A DNA stretch of 64,000 nucleotides from Xanthocytophaga flava (GCA_030068525.1 JASJOS010000014.1:186001-250000); one strand, 5' to 3'; numbered from the stretch's first letter, positions 8,480 through 16,338 are shown. Made by a program: numbers and translations. The notes: a model not told the origin generated them from the sequence alone.

Positions 8480-9109
8480 ATGTCCACACTGTTAATTGAT
8501 CTGCCATCCTCAGTTTATGAGTATATAGTCAAGTTGATGAACACTCAATGTCTGGTAGCAGGAAAGCAGAAGTACCGGATTGTGGAGTGTGAGGCATATT
8601 ATCGTGCCGATTGTCACCCAGATCCTTATGTGCACGGAAGCCCTGAACAGAAGCAATATGAGACTTGGTATTTTAATGGCTACGGGTTGGATATAACCTT
8701 AGGAAAGGAACATGAAGATGAGGATAAATGTGTATACGCAGGTATTTTGATAAGAGGTGTTTGTACACTGGAAGAGATACCACGATATGTAAGTGGTCCG
8801 GCTAATGTATTGAGGGAATTAATTAAACAGTTTGGGTCTGTAACAGATTCTGGAAGTACATTTTATTTAAAGGATTTACCTCCTGAATTGCAGATAGAAA
8901 GAGTAATATATAGAAGTACTCGTATTGGGTTGTTTCAGAAAAAAGGGGATACTGATTTCCATATTCGACCTTACCGTTTTCTTACAGATTTGGTAGTTGA
9001 GCATAAATTTAAAAGTAAAGAAAAAGCTCTTCGACAATGGGTATTAGATAGAAGATTAGATGCCGATGCTGCCCATAAAATTATGGGGTATATCATTTCA
9101 GGTTTATGA
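8480..9109 (+). CDS. AAG/MPG-fold DNA glycosylase homologue
   Basis: A protein of 209 residues. YRIVECEAYYRAD matches the active-site segment IVETEAY of alkyladenine DNA glycosylases, with Glu38 at the catalytic position. His52 (DPYVHGS) and Arg92 (GILIRGV) fall where the family has its next two active-site residues. Later segments YFNGYGLDITLG, SGPANVL and STRIGLF follow the family blocks YVYxxYGMH, GPGKL and SPRIG. It is divergent, so the base it recognises cannot be predicted. The start was set at the Met 29 nt after the channel gene stop; a frame overlapping that gene adds 13 unlike residues. It ends a rightward run hamA-hamB-channel-glycosylase. A defence role against modified phage DNA is possible; ordinary base repair is the alternative. 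Confidence 0.6.
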   Translation: MSTLLIDLPSSVYEYIVKLMNTQCLVAGKQKYRIVECEAYYRADCHPDPYVHGSPEQKQYETWYFNGYGLDITLGKEHEDEDKCVYAGILIRGVCTLEEIPRYVSGPANVLRELIKQFGSVTDSGSTFYLKDLPPELQIERVIYRSTRIGLFQKKGDTDFHIRPYRFLTDLVVEHKFKSKEKALRQWVLDRRLDADAAHKIMGYIISGL

Positions 9110-9167
9110 GATTGAATGAGATAGTTTCCTTTGAGATACAAGCGTCACTAACCTTAGTGAGTTTTTT

Positions 9168-9239
9168 CCCCACCTCCAGCATCAGCCAATTCAATTTTAC
9201 ATCATAAGTCACATGCAGGCTGTAGAGGAAGAAGCAGTT
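9168..9239 (-). pseudogene. XRE-gene 3'-end fragment (a)
   Basis: The leftward strand reads CFFLYSLHVTYDVKLNWLM, matching CFFLYSLHVTYDVNLNWIM near the end of the intact XRE gene at 15299-15532. The helix-turn-helix part is missing and no start is present. Confidence 0.75.
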
Positions 9240-9240
9240 G

Positions 9241-9282
9241 AAAATACAAAGGCGGGATAAATCTATCCCGCCTTTGTATTTT
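9241..9282. terminator. Strong bidirectional terminator
   Basis: Perfect 19-bp arms 9241-9259 and 9264-9282 around the loop AATC, with A-runs on one side and T-runs on the other. It lies 25 bp past the stop of the leftward lipoprotein gene and also closes the rightward defence operon. Confidence 0.85.
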
Positions 9283-9306
9283 ATGCCATTTAGTTAAAAG
9301 TATATA

Positions 9307-10284
9307 CTACTGGCAGTCAAACGTATAAGTGGTTATAAAGGTAGTAGGTTCTCCATTCCAACTTCTTTTGTTAACCACTTTAGTAGGATAGCCATGCGTA
9401 CCATATTCATACTCAAATGTATTTGTATAAAACACGCTATCGGGCTGATTCGGAATAACATTATAAGAGACAAATTTTGTCATGTTATGCACAAGTATAC
9501 CTTCTTGATACATTGAAGTCTGCGCTTTAAATAGAGGGTTAATAATGTCGTCGATCCTTTTTTTATCATCATATTCATATATTTGATATGAGTATAACTG
9601 CTCGCCATTATACATATCAAGCCTGACGATTTCTCCATATGAATTGTACTGATACAGTTGTTTGTTGCTTCCTTCTGTTCTAGAAGTTATAAAGCCCTTT
9701 TCATTTGTTGTTATAGTATACAAATGATTGGTTGTGTTACCGTTCCTATCAGATCGTTCCCTGATAGAAGTTAACTTCCCATTTGTGTACCCATATAAAA
9801 CAGAGTCAATAGAGTTGATGTCTTGAGAGGTACCGTTAAAAGCCCGATAAGAAAGCCGGCCATCCGGATTGAAATAGAAATCATATACGTAGTTGCTTGT
9901 ATTTGATGTGTATTTAATAATTTCTCTAGAAAGTTTCCCTCCTGTATACGTGTAAGTATTTACCTGGCGATAGGAGTCGCTGCTACTTCCACCTGTATTT
10001 ACTTCTTCGGTTAGGAGGCCTTCTGAGTTATAAGTGAGTGTGCTTGTGATGGGAGCATAGGATGAAGAGATACTAGTTTGGCGAGTAGGATACCCCTGGC
10101 TATTGTATTCATAGGTTGTTGTTGTAGTATCTATTATCCCATTTCCATTCGGAGGTATGGTAATAGTCTTGCTCTGAGTAACTTTGCAGGTTTTTTCAGG
10201 AGTTGGGGTTTCATCGCTGTCTGATTTGCAGGATGTAATGAGCAGTGCTCCGATAAATACCAGAGCGAGTAGTCGTTTTATCAT
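9307..10284 (-). CDS. Lipoprotein with YD/RHS-like repeats
   Basis: A protein of 325 residues. The signal peptide ends in lipobox LITSC, with the lipidated Cys at position 19. A short acidic linker follows, then repeated beta strands with Y-N-S-x-G patterns (YEYNSQGYPTRQT, LTYNSEGLLTEE, YFNPDGRLSYRA, YQYNSYGEIVRLD), which are YD/RHS-like repeats as seen in many surface lipoproteins of Bacteroidota. It should sit on the outer membrane. The repeats do not form a full toxin cage and no toxin domain follows. It is flanked by XRE 3'-end fragments (a) and (b). Function unknown. Confidence 0.75.
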   Translation of the reverse strand: MIKRLLALVFIGALLITSCKSDSDETPTPEKTCKVTQSKTITIPPNGNGIIDTTTTTYEYNSQGYPTRQTSISSSYAPITSTLTYNSEGLLTEEVNTGGSSSDSYRQVNTYTYTGGKLSREIIKYTSNTSNYVYDFYFNPDGRLSYRAFNGTSQDINSIDSVLYGYTNGKLTSIRERSDRNGNTTNHLYTITTNEKGFITSRTEGSNKQLYQYNSYGEIVRLDMYNGEQLYSYQIYEYDDKKRIDDIINPLFKAQTSMYQEGILVHNMTKFVSYNVIPNQPDSVFYTNTFEYEYGTHGYPTKVVNKRSWNGEPTTFITTYTFDCQ

Positions 10285-10579
10285 TGTTGAGTGTATGTAT
10301 GGTTATTATACAGATGTATAATTAAAAGCAAATATACGGGTAGTTTATAGATAAAGAATTTGATAAGGAAGGTTTGTTGTAGGTCTTTCGTTTTGGGTAT
10401 ATGTATGATTGAATGGATAAAACGAAGTATTTAGGGAGTATCTATTATGGGAATGCCTGCCAGGAAAGGCTATACGAACCGCTCTACAGGTGCTGTTGTC
10501 TTTCTGGCACCTGTAGGATTTGGGATCATTCTTACTCAACTTTCCATATTGTCATCGGTCTTGGTTTTATCATATACTT

Positions 10580-10634
10580 GTCCACGGCCAGTCTTGAGCC
10601 AGTTCAGGTTTACATCATAGGTTACATGCATGCT
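10580..10634 (-). pseudogene. XRE-gene 3'-end fragment (b)
   Basis: The leftward strand reads MHVTYDVNLNWLKTGRG, matching the C-terminal block of the XRE gene. It lies in the ~415-bp gap between two lipoprotein genes, which otherwise shows no believable gene. Confidence 0.7.
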
Positions 10635-10700
10635 ATGGGTTGGTATTTGGTTTCAGAACTGATTGTATTAATCTCTGAAAAGCGAAACAAATGTGTTACA

Positions 10701-11063
10701 TCATCTTTTGGAAATGGAAAGAATTGTGATTGTATAATAGGTGTAAACAGCTGGGGACATTTGTGGCTCGGAGGCTTTCAACTGCCCATCAAAAAGGACA
10801 GGAATGCTATCCTGCGTTTTGTAATTTAATTGTTCAAACTGCTCATATTCAGGATTACACACCTGATAAAAACCAAAAATGGATCCCGCTTGCGTAACAA
10901 GGCTTATGTTATTGTTAGCTTTGTTATAGTAAAGTACACCTGGAACGTCTCTAACCGTTGATAATACAGGGCTATCACAACCATATTCAGGCTGTTTTTC
11001 TTCCTTTTTACAACCGCATAGGTACAAGGCTAATGCTACAATAGTAACTATTTTTATTTTCAT
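10701..11063 (-). CDS. Small lipoprotein
   Basis: A protein of 120 residues. A short signal peptide (MKIKIVTIVALALYLCGC) is followed by a KKEEK linker, typical of lipoproteins in Bacteroidota. The mature part of about 100 residues has two cysteines (YGCDSP and QVCNPEYEQ) and no motif I recognise. It stands alone between XRE 3'-end fragments (b) and (c). Confidence 0.65.
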   Translation of the reverse strand: MKIKIVTIVALALYLCGCKKEEKQPEYGCDSPVLSTVRDVPGVLYYNKANNNISLVTQAGSIFGFYQVCNPEYEQFEQLNYKTQDSIPVLFDGQLKASEPQMSPAVYTYYTITILSISKR

Positions 11064-11174
11064 AGGGAATAAAGCTGTTGTTTATGTCTTGACACAAGAT
11101 AAAGGTAGATAGTTGCATCTGTATTTGTTGATTGTATGACATAACGTATAAAGAATACGATTTCTTCCAGATGA

Positions 11175-11287
11175 TCTCCACATCCGGTCATCAACCAATT
11201 CAAGTTCACATCATAGGTCACATGCAGGCTGTAGAGAAAGAAGCAGCTCGGGAGGCTCTGGCCTTTTTCCAGCTGGGAGATGTTGCT
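11175..11287 (-). pseudogene. XRE-gene 3'-end fragment (c), best preserved
   Basis: The leftward strand reads SNISQLEKGQSLPSC, then FFLYSLHVTYDVNLNWLMTG. It covers the second half of the XRE gene at roughly 92% base identity by eye. Similarity stops abruptly at 11287, inside the recognition-helix region. The flanking 11288-11463 stretch holds only the start region of the NHL gene. Confidence 0.85.
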
Positions 11288-11484
11288 TATTGTTGGAGAA
11301 TTAAAAGCTAAAATTGGTTCCGTATGTTAATAGGTGCTGGATTTGATAGTAATCGCTGTGATCTTAAGGTAAATCTGGTTTAATCCAATGTAATGTTTGC
11401 ACACTATTTTCAGAAAGAATCATTCTTTTTCTTGCCAACTTTACAGCCTTATTATCTACTTTCTTGCTATTATCTGCGAAAACT

Positions 11485-13665
11485 ATGATGTATTTCTACT
11501 CAGGCAACGTATTAACTTATTTTCAGACACTGTGGGGACATGTTTCTACTTTGCGAAAAATTGTACTAAGTTTTTTTCTGTTACTTACATGTTTCTGTTA
11601 TTCTTCCTTTGGTCAGGTAAAGTACCAGTTTAAAGGCTATCTGGGACCAGGTCTTCCTTTGTTAAGTGTTGGATCTACTGATATTGATAGTAAGAATAAT
11701 ATCTATGCGGTTCGTACCCTTCCATATGCCCATGTCCTGAAGTTCGATCCTCAGGGGCGTCTTTTATCGATAATTGATTCAACGAACATACCTGACCATA
11801 CATTTATTCACCCCAAACAGATACGAATAGGAAAAAAAGGTAATTTGTATGTATTGGATTACAAGCTGCAATGTATTTTTAAATTTGACTCTACACAGAA
11901 GTTTTTACAGAAAATTATGCTGTTAGAGCAGGGTGATTCCCACTTAAGATATTTGAACATGGCGCTTGATCAACAAGAAAATATCTATCTGGTTAGCTAT
12001 AACTTACCCGCCTATGTTGCCAAATTTGATTCTCAGGGCAATCTTTTAATGAAGTTTGGATCTACTGGTAAAGAAGCTGGACAATTTAATGTTCCGGGAG
12101 GCTTAACTGTGGACTTAGCCGGAAACATATATGTGGCAGATGATATGAATCATCGGATTCAGAAATTTGACTCAAAAGGGAATTTTCTGATACAATTTGG
12201 TTCATCAGGAGTTGGAAATGATCAATTTAATAAGCCTCATTATATAGATGTAGATGCTGACGGTAACTTATATATTGTTGATTATCCAAGTGTTCCAAGG
12301 GTTAGAGTCAGGAAATTTGATTCGCAGGGACATTTTATTAAACAAATCGGATCAGCAGGTGACTCAATAGGACAGTATCAACAGATTGCTGATATACGAT
12401 TAGATAATAGGGGGCATATTTATGTAGCTACAATAGGAGGGGCAATATCTCCCTATAATCCAGTATGGGGAGGAGTTCAAAAATATGATGTAGAAGGTAA
12501 TTTTATTACTAAATACGGACTGGACATGTATACTCAGTTTGAAGGGCCGGAAGATCTGGCAACAGATGCTGACAACAATATTTATATGGTAGATAGATTT
12601 AATTATCAAATTGATAAGTTCAATACTCAAGGTAAGATTTTACAATCTATTGAAGCGCCTATTCGTGGAAGAAACGGGTATGGAACCGGAGGAATTGCCT
12701 TAGATAAAGAAAAGAATATCTATATAATCAGTCTGTATGATATAACAAATTATAGGGAAAACCAGATTCAAAAATTTAGTCCCGAAGGTGAACTGCTGAC
12801 CCGAATAGGCGTCGCTCAGAATGATGCAGATATGTTAAGATATCCAACCAATATGGCTATTGATAAAGCTGGAAATATTTTTGTGGTAGATCAAGGCAAA
12901 GATCGTATTGCAAAGTTCAATTCCGACGGACAGATTTTATCTTATTTTGGTAGTACTGGTTCTGGTGATGGGCAGTTCAGGTATCCACATGGTATTACGT
13001 TAGATGCGAAAGAAAACATATATATATTAGAAAATGGCGAATATGGGGGAAATGTCAGGATTCAGAAATTTGATCCCAATGGTAACTTTCTTCTAAAATT
13101 TGGGTCAAAAGGAACCGGAGACGGACAGTTTAGCTTCCCTAGTGATCTTATTGTAGATAAATCAGGAACTATTCTTGTGGTGGATCGGGACAAACATTGT
13201 GTGCAAGCTTTTGACTCAACAGGTAAATTTGTTACCAGGTTTGGTTCATATGGTGTACAAGATGGGAGGTTATATAGTCCCATTCGTCTAGCGTTGGATA
13301 GTACAGGCAATGTTTACATATCGGAAAGCGGAAATAGGAGAATATCCATTTTCTACAGAGACACAACTGGGCCAGATGTAGACACTACTGTTACAGGCAT
13401 AGATCCTTCGCAGATATATGCAGACATTGTGCTTTATCCTAATCCATCCAATGGACAATTTACGATTGATTACTCCAAAGCTACTATACGGGTTGATCGG
13501 ATAGATGTAATTAATAATCTGGGACAAAAAGTATTCACTAAAAGTCTACCTCCCTATGCTGGAAAACAGACTAGTATAGATATCCCTAACCTCACACCCG
13601 GATTATACACAGTACTGCTTACTACTTCGCAGAGTAGTTTTATAAAAAAGCTTATCATAAAATAG
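11485..13665 (+). CDS. Secreted NHL-repeat beta-propeller protein with T9SS tail
   Basis: About 726 residues. A signal sequence (KIVLSFFLLLTCFCYSSFG, then QVKYQ) leads into a long series of NHL-type repeats with the pattern 'D-x-x-G-N-I-Y-V-x-D ... I-Q-K-F-D-x-x-G-x-F-L-x-x-F-G-S'. There are enough for at least two six-bladed propellers. The last ~80 residues (from IVLYPNPSNGQFTI to GLYTVLLTTSQSSFIKKLIIK) are a type A type IX secretion sorting domain, so it is exported and probably surface-attached. The first ATG is at 11485; the TTG at 11551 would place the signal peptide right at the N-terminus and may be the true start. NHL propellers bind ligands, so the role is unknown. It is flanked by XRE fragments (c) and (d). 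Confidence 0.85.
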   Translation: MMYFYSGNVLTYFQTLWGHVSTLRKIVLSFFLLLTCFCYSSFGQVKYQFKGYLGPGLPLLSVGSTDIDSKNNIYAVRTLPYAHVLKFDPQGRLLSIIDSTNIPDHTFIHPKQIRIGKKGNLYVLDYKLQCIFKFDSTQKFLQKIMLLEQGDSHLRYLNMALDQQENIYLVSYNLPAYVAKFDSQGNLLMKFGSTGKEAGQFNVPGGLTVDLAGNIYVADDMNHRIQKFDSKGNFLIQFGSSGVGNDQFNKPHYIDVDADGNLYIVDYPSVPRVRVRKFDSQGHFIKQIGSAGDSIGQYQQIADIRLDNRGHIYVATIGGAISPYNPVWGGVQKYDVEGNFITKYGLDMYTQFEGPEDLATDADNNIYMVDRFNYQIDKFNTQGKILQSIEAPIRGRNGYGTGGIALDKEKNIYIISLYDITNYRENQIQKFSPEGELLTRIGVAQNDADMLRYPTNMAIDKAGNIFVVDQGKDRIAKFNSDGQILSYFGSTGSGDGQFRYPHGITLDAKENIYILENGEYGGNVRIQKFDPNGNFLLKFGSKGTGDGQFSFPSDLIVDKSGTILVVDRDKHCVQAFDSTGKFVTRFGSYGVQDGRLYSPIRLALDSTGNVYISESGNRRISIFYRDTTGPDVDTTVTGIDPSQIYADIVLYPNPSNGQFTIDYSKATIRVDRIDVINNLGQKVFTKSLPPYAGKQTSIDIPNLTPGLYTVLLTTSQSSFIKKLIIK

Positions 13666-13714
13666 GTTTGTATACTACATAGTTAGAAGGGGAATTTAGC
13701 GTTTAATGTTATAC

Positions 13715-13756
13715 TAGAACCCAAGGTGTCTGTAACCAGAGAAGCCTTGGGTTCTA
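13715..13756. terminator. Hairpin after the NHL gene
   Basis: TAGAACCCAAGG (13715-13726) and CCTTGGGTTCTA (13745-13756) form a perfect 12-bp stem with an 18-nt loop, 50 bp after the stop of the NHL gene. Confidence 0.7.
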
Positions 13757-13763
13757 TTGCTTA

Positions 13764-13833
13764 CTACTCTATGTTGTACTTCTGTTGCGCCTCTCCACTC
13801 CCGGTCATAAGCCAATTCAAGTTCACATCATAG
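13764..13833 (-). pseudogene. XRE-gene 3'-end fragment (d)
   Basis: The leftward strand reads YDVNLNWLMTGSGEAQQKYN and ends in its own stop at 13764. The TGSGE motif and about 39 of 43 bases match the intact XRE gene. It is truncated just before the VTYD block. Confidence 0.75.
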
Positions 13834-13851
13834 CATCTACAAAGTAGATGC
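13833..13851. repeat. Short perfect palindrome at a fragment junction
   Basis: GCATCTAC-AAA-GTAGATGC starts at the exact base where similarity of fragment (d) to the XRE gene stops. A second imperfect palindrome (CCTACATAG ... CTGTGTAGG) follows at about 13870-13893, before the LRR gene. It could be an insertion end, an operator or a leader hairpin of the LRR gene. Confidence 0.4.
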
Positions 13852-13916
13852 TGCAAAAGTATAGGGAATCCTACATAGCCGCGTCTGTGTAGGTAAATTT
13901 TGTACCTTGCTTTTCT

Positions 13917-14594
13917 ATGGATATTACACTGGAAAAAGAAAACTGTATGCGATTGTTGCAGTCCGGGCAATTGGAATCTATACAGGTCGGCCTGGAAACG
14001 GCTCAATCGTTATCTATTGATATTGGTGAGTTTCTGGCTGATATGGAGATACTCTATCATTGGATGACTACCGGTCAGGAGCGAAAGGAGTCGACGCTGG
14101 CAGAAAAGATTTTGCGGATCTATTCCGGGTGGGAGCACGTTCATTCAAGAGAGGTACTGGATATGACCCATACCAGTCCTTATGAGATTGATACAGTTCC
14201 GGGGCAGATTCGCTATCTGACACACCTGAGAGAGTTTATTATTGTTGGACAACCGATAACAGATCTGCCTGACGAACTAGCACAGCTAACCGGATTGCAG
14301 AAAGTAGATTTGTATAACAATTCGCTTGGACATGTTCCAAAGGTACTTGGCTCGCTGACACAGTTAAAAGAACTGAAGTTGGGGAGTAATGCGTTAAAAG
14401 AGCTGCCAGATGAAATCTGGAATCTAACCCAACTGGAAATACTGAATCTGTATTTGAACCAGCTTACAGAAGTATCACCACAGATTGCCCGGTTGGTACA
14501 TTTGAAAAAGCTGGATCTGACCGGCAATCCCATGTCTGCGCAAATGGTAGCCCAGATCCGGGAATGGCTACCTGGCTGTAAGGTACGTATCTAG
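13917..14594 (+). CDS. Leucine-rich repeat protein
   Basis: A protein of 225 residues without a signal peptide, so presumably cytoplasmic. The first ~85 residues are helical. Residues ~100-215 carry about five leucine-rich repeats of 23 residues with the pattern L-x-x-L-x-x-L-x-L-x-x-N-x-L-x-x-L-P (LQKVDLYNNSLGHVP, LKELKLGSNALKELP, LEILNLYLNQLTEVS, LKKLDLTGNPM). Such small intracellular LRR proteins are common in Cytophagales and are usually protein-binding. It lies alone between XRE fragments (d) and (e). Confidence 0.8.
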   Translation: MDITLEKENCMRLLQSGQLESIQVGLETAQSLSIDIGEFLADMEILYHWMTTGQERKESTLAEKILRIYSGWEHVHSREVLDMTHTSPYEIDTVPGQIRYLTHLREFIIVGQPITDLPDELAQLTGLQKVDLYNNSLGHVPKVLGSLTQLKELKLGSNALKELPDEIWNLTQLEILNLYLNQLTEVSPQIARLVHLKKLDLTGNPMSAQMVAQIREWLPGCKVRI

Positions 14595-14631
14595 TCTGGT
14601 TTTGCCAGATCTCATGTTTTTTACCCACGAC

Positions 14632-14665
14632 GCCCGACTAGTTCGGATTTATCGCATAGGTTACC
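14632..14665 (-). pseudogene. Possible XRE-gene 3'-end fragment (e), very degraded
   Basis: The leftward strand reads KVTYAINPN and then a stop codon where the XRE gene has VTYDVNLNW. About 19 of 27 bases agree. It falls in the gap where the alternating pattern predicts a fragment, but the similarity is short and could be chance. Confidence 0.35.
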
Positions 14666-14704
14666 TTAAGGTTTGTTGAGGTGATTTATCTGTAAAATAC
14701 CTGT

Positions 14705-15304
14705 ATGTCGTCTGATTCGTTCTATAATCCTGCCATTCCTCACCGTCGATCTATCCGGTTGTCAGATTATGATTATAGTCTGGCAGGTTTGTATTTTGTG
14801 ACCATCTGTGTAAAGGATAGGCAATGTTTGTTTGGACACGTTAACGGTGGGCAGATGGTGTTGAATGAGGCGGGGGAGATAGCCCGTCAAGAATGGGAAA
14901 AATCAGTCGAAATCCGGCAGGGAATTGCATTGCATGAATTCATCATCATGCCCAATCACATGCATGGCATTGTGGAAATTATAGATACAAAATGTAGGGG
15001 CGACTGGCAGGTCGCCCAGGCCACTACTATAGGCTCGGATCAAACCCATCGTTCGGCTGGGAACCAGGGCGATCTGCCAATCGCCCCTACAAGGTTAAAT
15101 CCGAAATCGTTGGGTGCTATGATCGGTGGGTATAAAGCCAGTGTAACTAAAAAGGTTAATGATATTCGGCAAGCATCAGAGTCTGTTTGGCAGCGCAATT
15201 ATTACGAACACATCATTCGCAATGCTCATTCCCATCAGCAGATTTCCGAATACATCACCACCAACCCCCAGCGATGGGAACAGGATGCCTTGTATGCGTT
15301 ATAA
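14705..15304 (+). CDS. REP-associated tyrosine transposase (RAYT)
   Basis: A protein of 199 residues of the Y1/IS200-like HUH superfamily. The metal-binding HxH is in IMPNHMHGIVE (His85, His87), and the likely catalytic Tyr is in WQRNYYEHIIR (about residues 163-168). The N-terminal SIRLSDYDYSLAGLYFVTIC is typical of RAYTs, which process REP palindromes rather than moving themselves as insertion sequences. Residues ~97-129 are encoded by a REP pair inserted without breaking the frame; without it the protein would have the usual ~165 residues. REP arrays of the same sequence lie at 16.3-16.6 and 19.6-20.0 kb. The gene is convergent with the XRE gene and overlaps its stop by 6 nt. Confidence 0.88.
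   Translation: MSSDSFYNPAIPHRRSIRLSDYDYSLAGLYFVTICVKDRQCLFGHVNGGQMVLNEAGEIARQEWEKSVEIRQGIALHEFIIMPNHMHGIVEIIDTKCRGDWQVAQATTIGSDQTHRSAGNQGDLPIAPTRLNPKSLGAMIGGYKASVTKKVNDIRQASESVWQRNYYEHIIRNAHSHQQISEYITTNPQRWEQDALYAL
14993..15091 (+). repeat. Inverted REP pair inside the RAYT gene
   Basis: It begins TGTAGGGGCGACTGGCAGG and ends with the mirrored form GATCTGCCAATCGCCCCTAC. The unit is 99 bp (33 codons) and keeps the reading frame. The two palindromes are in opposite orientation, as in a BIME. Confidence 0.85.
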
Positions 15305-15532
15305 AGTATTAATTTTCACCTCCCCACTCCCGGTCATGATCCAATTCAGGTTCACATCATAAGTCACATGCAGGCTGTAGAGAAAGAAGCAGGAGGGGAG
15401 GCTCTGGCCTTTTTCCAGCTGGGAGATGTTGCTTTGGCCGAGTCCCATGCGCTGCACAAATTCGCGTTGAGGGAGTTTGGCTATTTCGGTGCGTACATAT
15501 AAAATGCGTTGTCCTATCTTTTGTAAATCCAT
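15299..15532 (-). CDS. Small XRE-family helix-turn-helix repressor
   Basis: A protein of 77 residues. Residues ~6-45 form an XRE helix-turn-helix (IGQRILYVRTEI ... REFVQRMGLGQSNISQLEKG), and the end YDVNLNWIMTGSGE is the usual C-terminal motif of this small family. It probably represses genes of the element. Six copies of a TGCGCATAGTT-type half-site lie directly upstream (15572-15771), which suggests autoregulation, and a matching palindrome lies upstream of the lysis-like operon. Three clear and one or two weaker 3' fragments of the same gene lie to its left. It is the only copy with an intact DNA-binding domain here. Confidence 0.8.
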   Translation of the reverse strand: MDLQKIGQRILYVRTEIAKLPQREFVQRMGLGQSNISQLEKGQSLPSCFFLYSLHVTYDVNLNWIMTGSGEVKINTL

Positions 15533-15571
15533 TGGGTTTGTAAAGTTATGGGTTGTGAATAGTTGGTAATT

Positions 15572-15771
15572 CTGCGCATAGTTAGGGTCAAATTGATTGT
15601 TGAACTGAACTATGCGCAGCGTGAGTCTTGCCGTGAGTTATGCGCAGGGGTGAGACTGGGTAGTCGGTCTGCGGTTTGCTTGGGTCAGGCTCGGTTTTAT
15701 CGTGAACTATGCTCATGGTTGTCACTGCGCATAGTTCACGGCAGACAGCTTGCTGCGCATACCTATGCGCA
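15572..15771. promoter_or_regulatory. Operator cluster upstream of the XRE gene
   Basis: Six related sites: TGCGCATAGTT at 15573-15583, AACTATGCGCA at 15608-15618, GTGAGTTATGCGCA at 15633-15646, CGTGAACTATGCTCA at 15701-15715, TGCGCATAGTTCACG at 15726-15740, and the palindrome TGCGCATACCTATGCGCA at 15754-15771. The sites are arranged as inverted pairs; the pair 15701-15740 is a 40-bp palindrome. No gene is credible in 15533-15812. The likely ligand is the adjacent XRE protein. Confidence 0.7.
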
Positions 15772-15812
15772 AGGGTGTAAAGATATGGCAGGACAGCGCC
15801 TGTCAGGAGCTT

Positions 15813-16262
15813 TTACCTGAGCCGGAAGCCATAGCTTTGCTGGTCTATTATCCACTTATCAAGCACTGTAAATGCCAGCTTGAAAGCGGCCGTTTCTGCA
15901 TCATATCGGTTGAGATAGTATTCGGTACAGGCCAGCTCTTCCGGATCTGTGAGTTGGTAGTTAGCATTGGCGTCTTGCCCGATCTGGAAGGTGTAGACGG
16001 CCTGTTTGTCCTTCAGCGTGCCTGTTACATTAATCACCAATCCTTTAGACTGAAAGAAGTCATAGAGCATGTTGGTGTAGCGTTTGTTTCTTCCGGATAG
16101 TGCCAACTTAATTGAGGACTTTTGAGGGTCGGGATGTTGTATGCCCCAACTTAGAAAATCCAGATAGGCCAGGCTGTAGCTGTGCGTCACTTTGCGCCAG
16201 AAGGTGGTGGATTCTTTGTGACTTTCTTCGTATTGATCGTATGCGTTTGTGTCGAAATACAT
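15813..16262 (-). CDS. Unrecognised protein of the phage-like module
   Basis: A protein of 149 residues starting MYFDTNAYDQYEES. It appears soluble and alpha/beta, with no signal peptide or membrane segment. The segment LALSGRNKRYTNMLYDFFQSKGLVINVTG and the end TVLDKWIIDQQSYGFRL show no motif I know. An open frame continues upstream of the chosen start but there runs through REP palindromes, so it is not coding. It is the last gene of the leftward replication module before the operator cluster. Confidence 0.65.
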   Translation of the reverse strand: MYFDTNAYDQYEESHKESTTFWRKVTHSYSLAYLDFLSWGIQHPDPQKSSIKLALSGRNKRYTNMLYDFFQSKGLVINVTGTLKDKQAVYTFQIGQDANANYQLTDPEELACTEYYLNRYDAETAAFKLAFTVLDKWIIDQQSYGFRLR

Positions 16263-16338
16263 ATGGTGTTGTTGGGTTTTAGGGTGAATAATGTGTTGTT
16301 GTTGGTATTTGGATAATGGTGTTTTGTGTGATTGTATT

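Noticed and set aside
9307-10284. RHS toxin
   Set aside because: Has YD-like repeats but is only 325 residues, carries a lipobox and has no C-terminal toxin domain.
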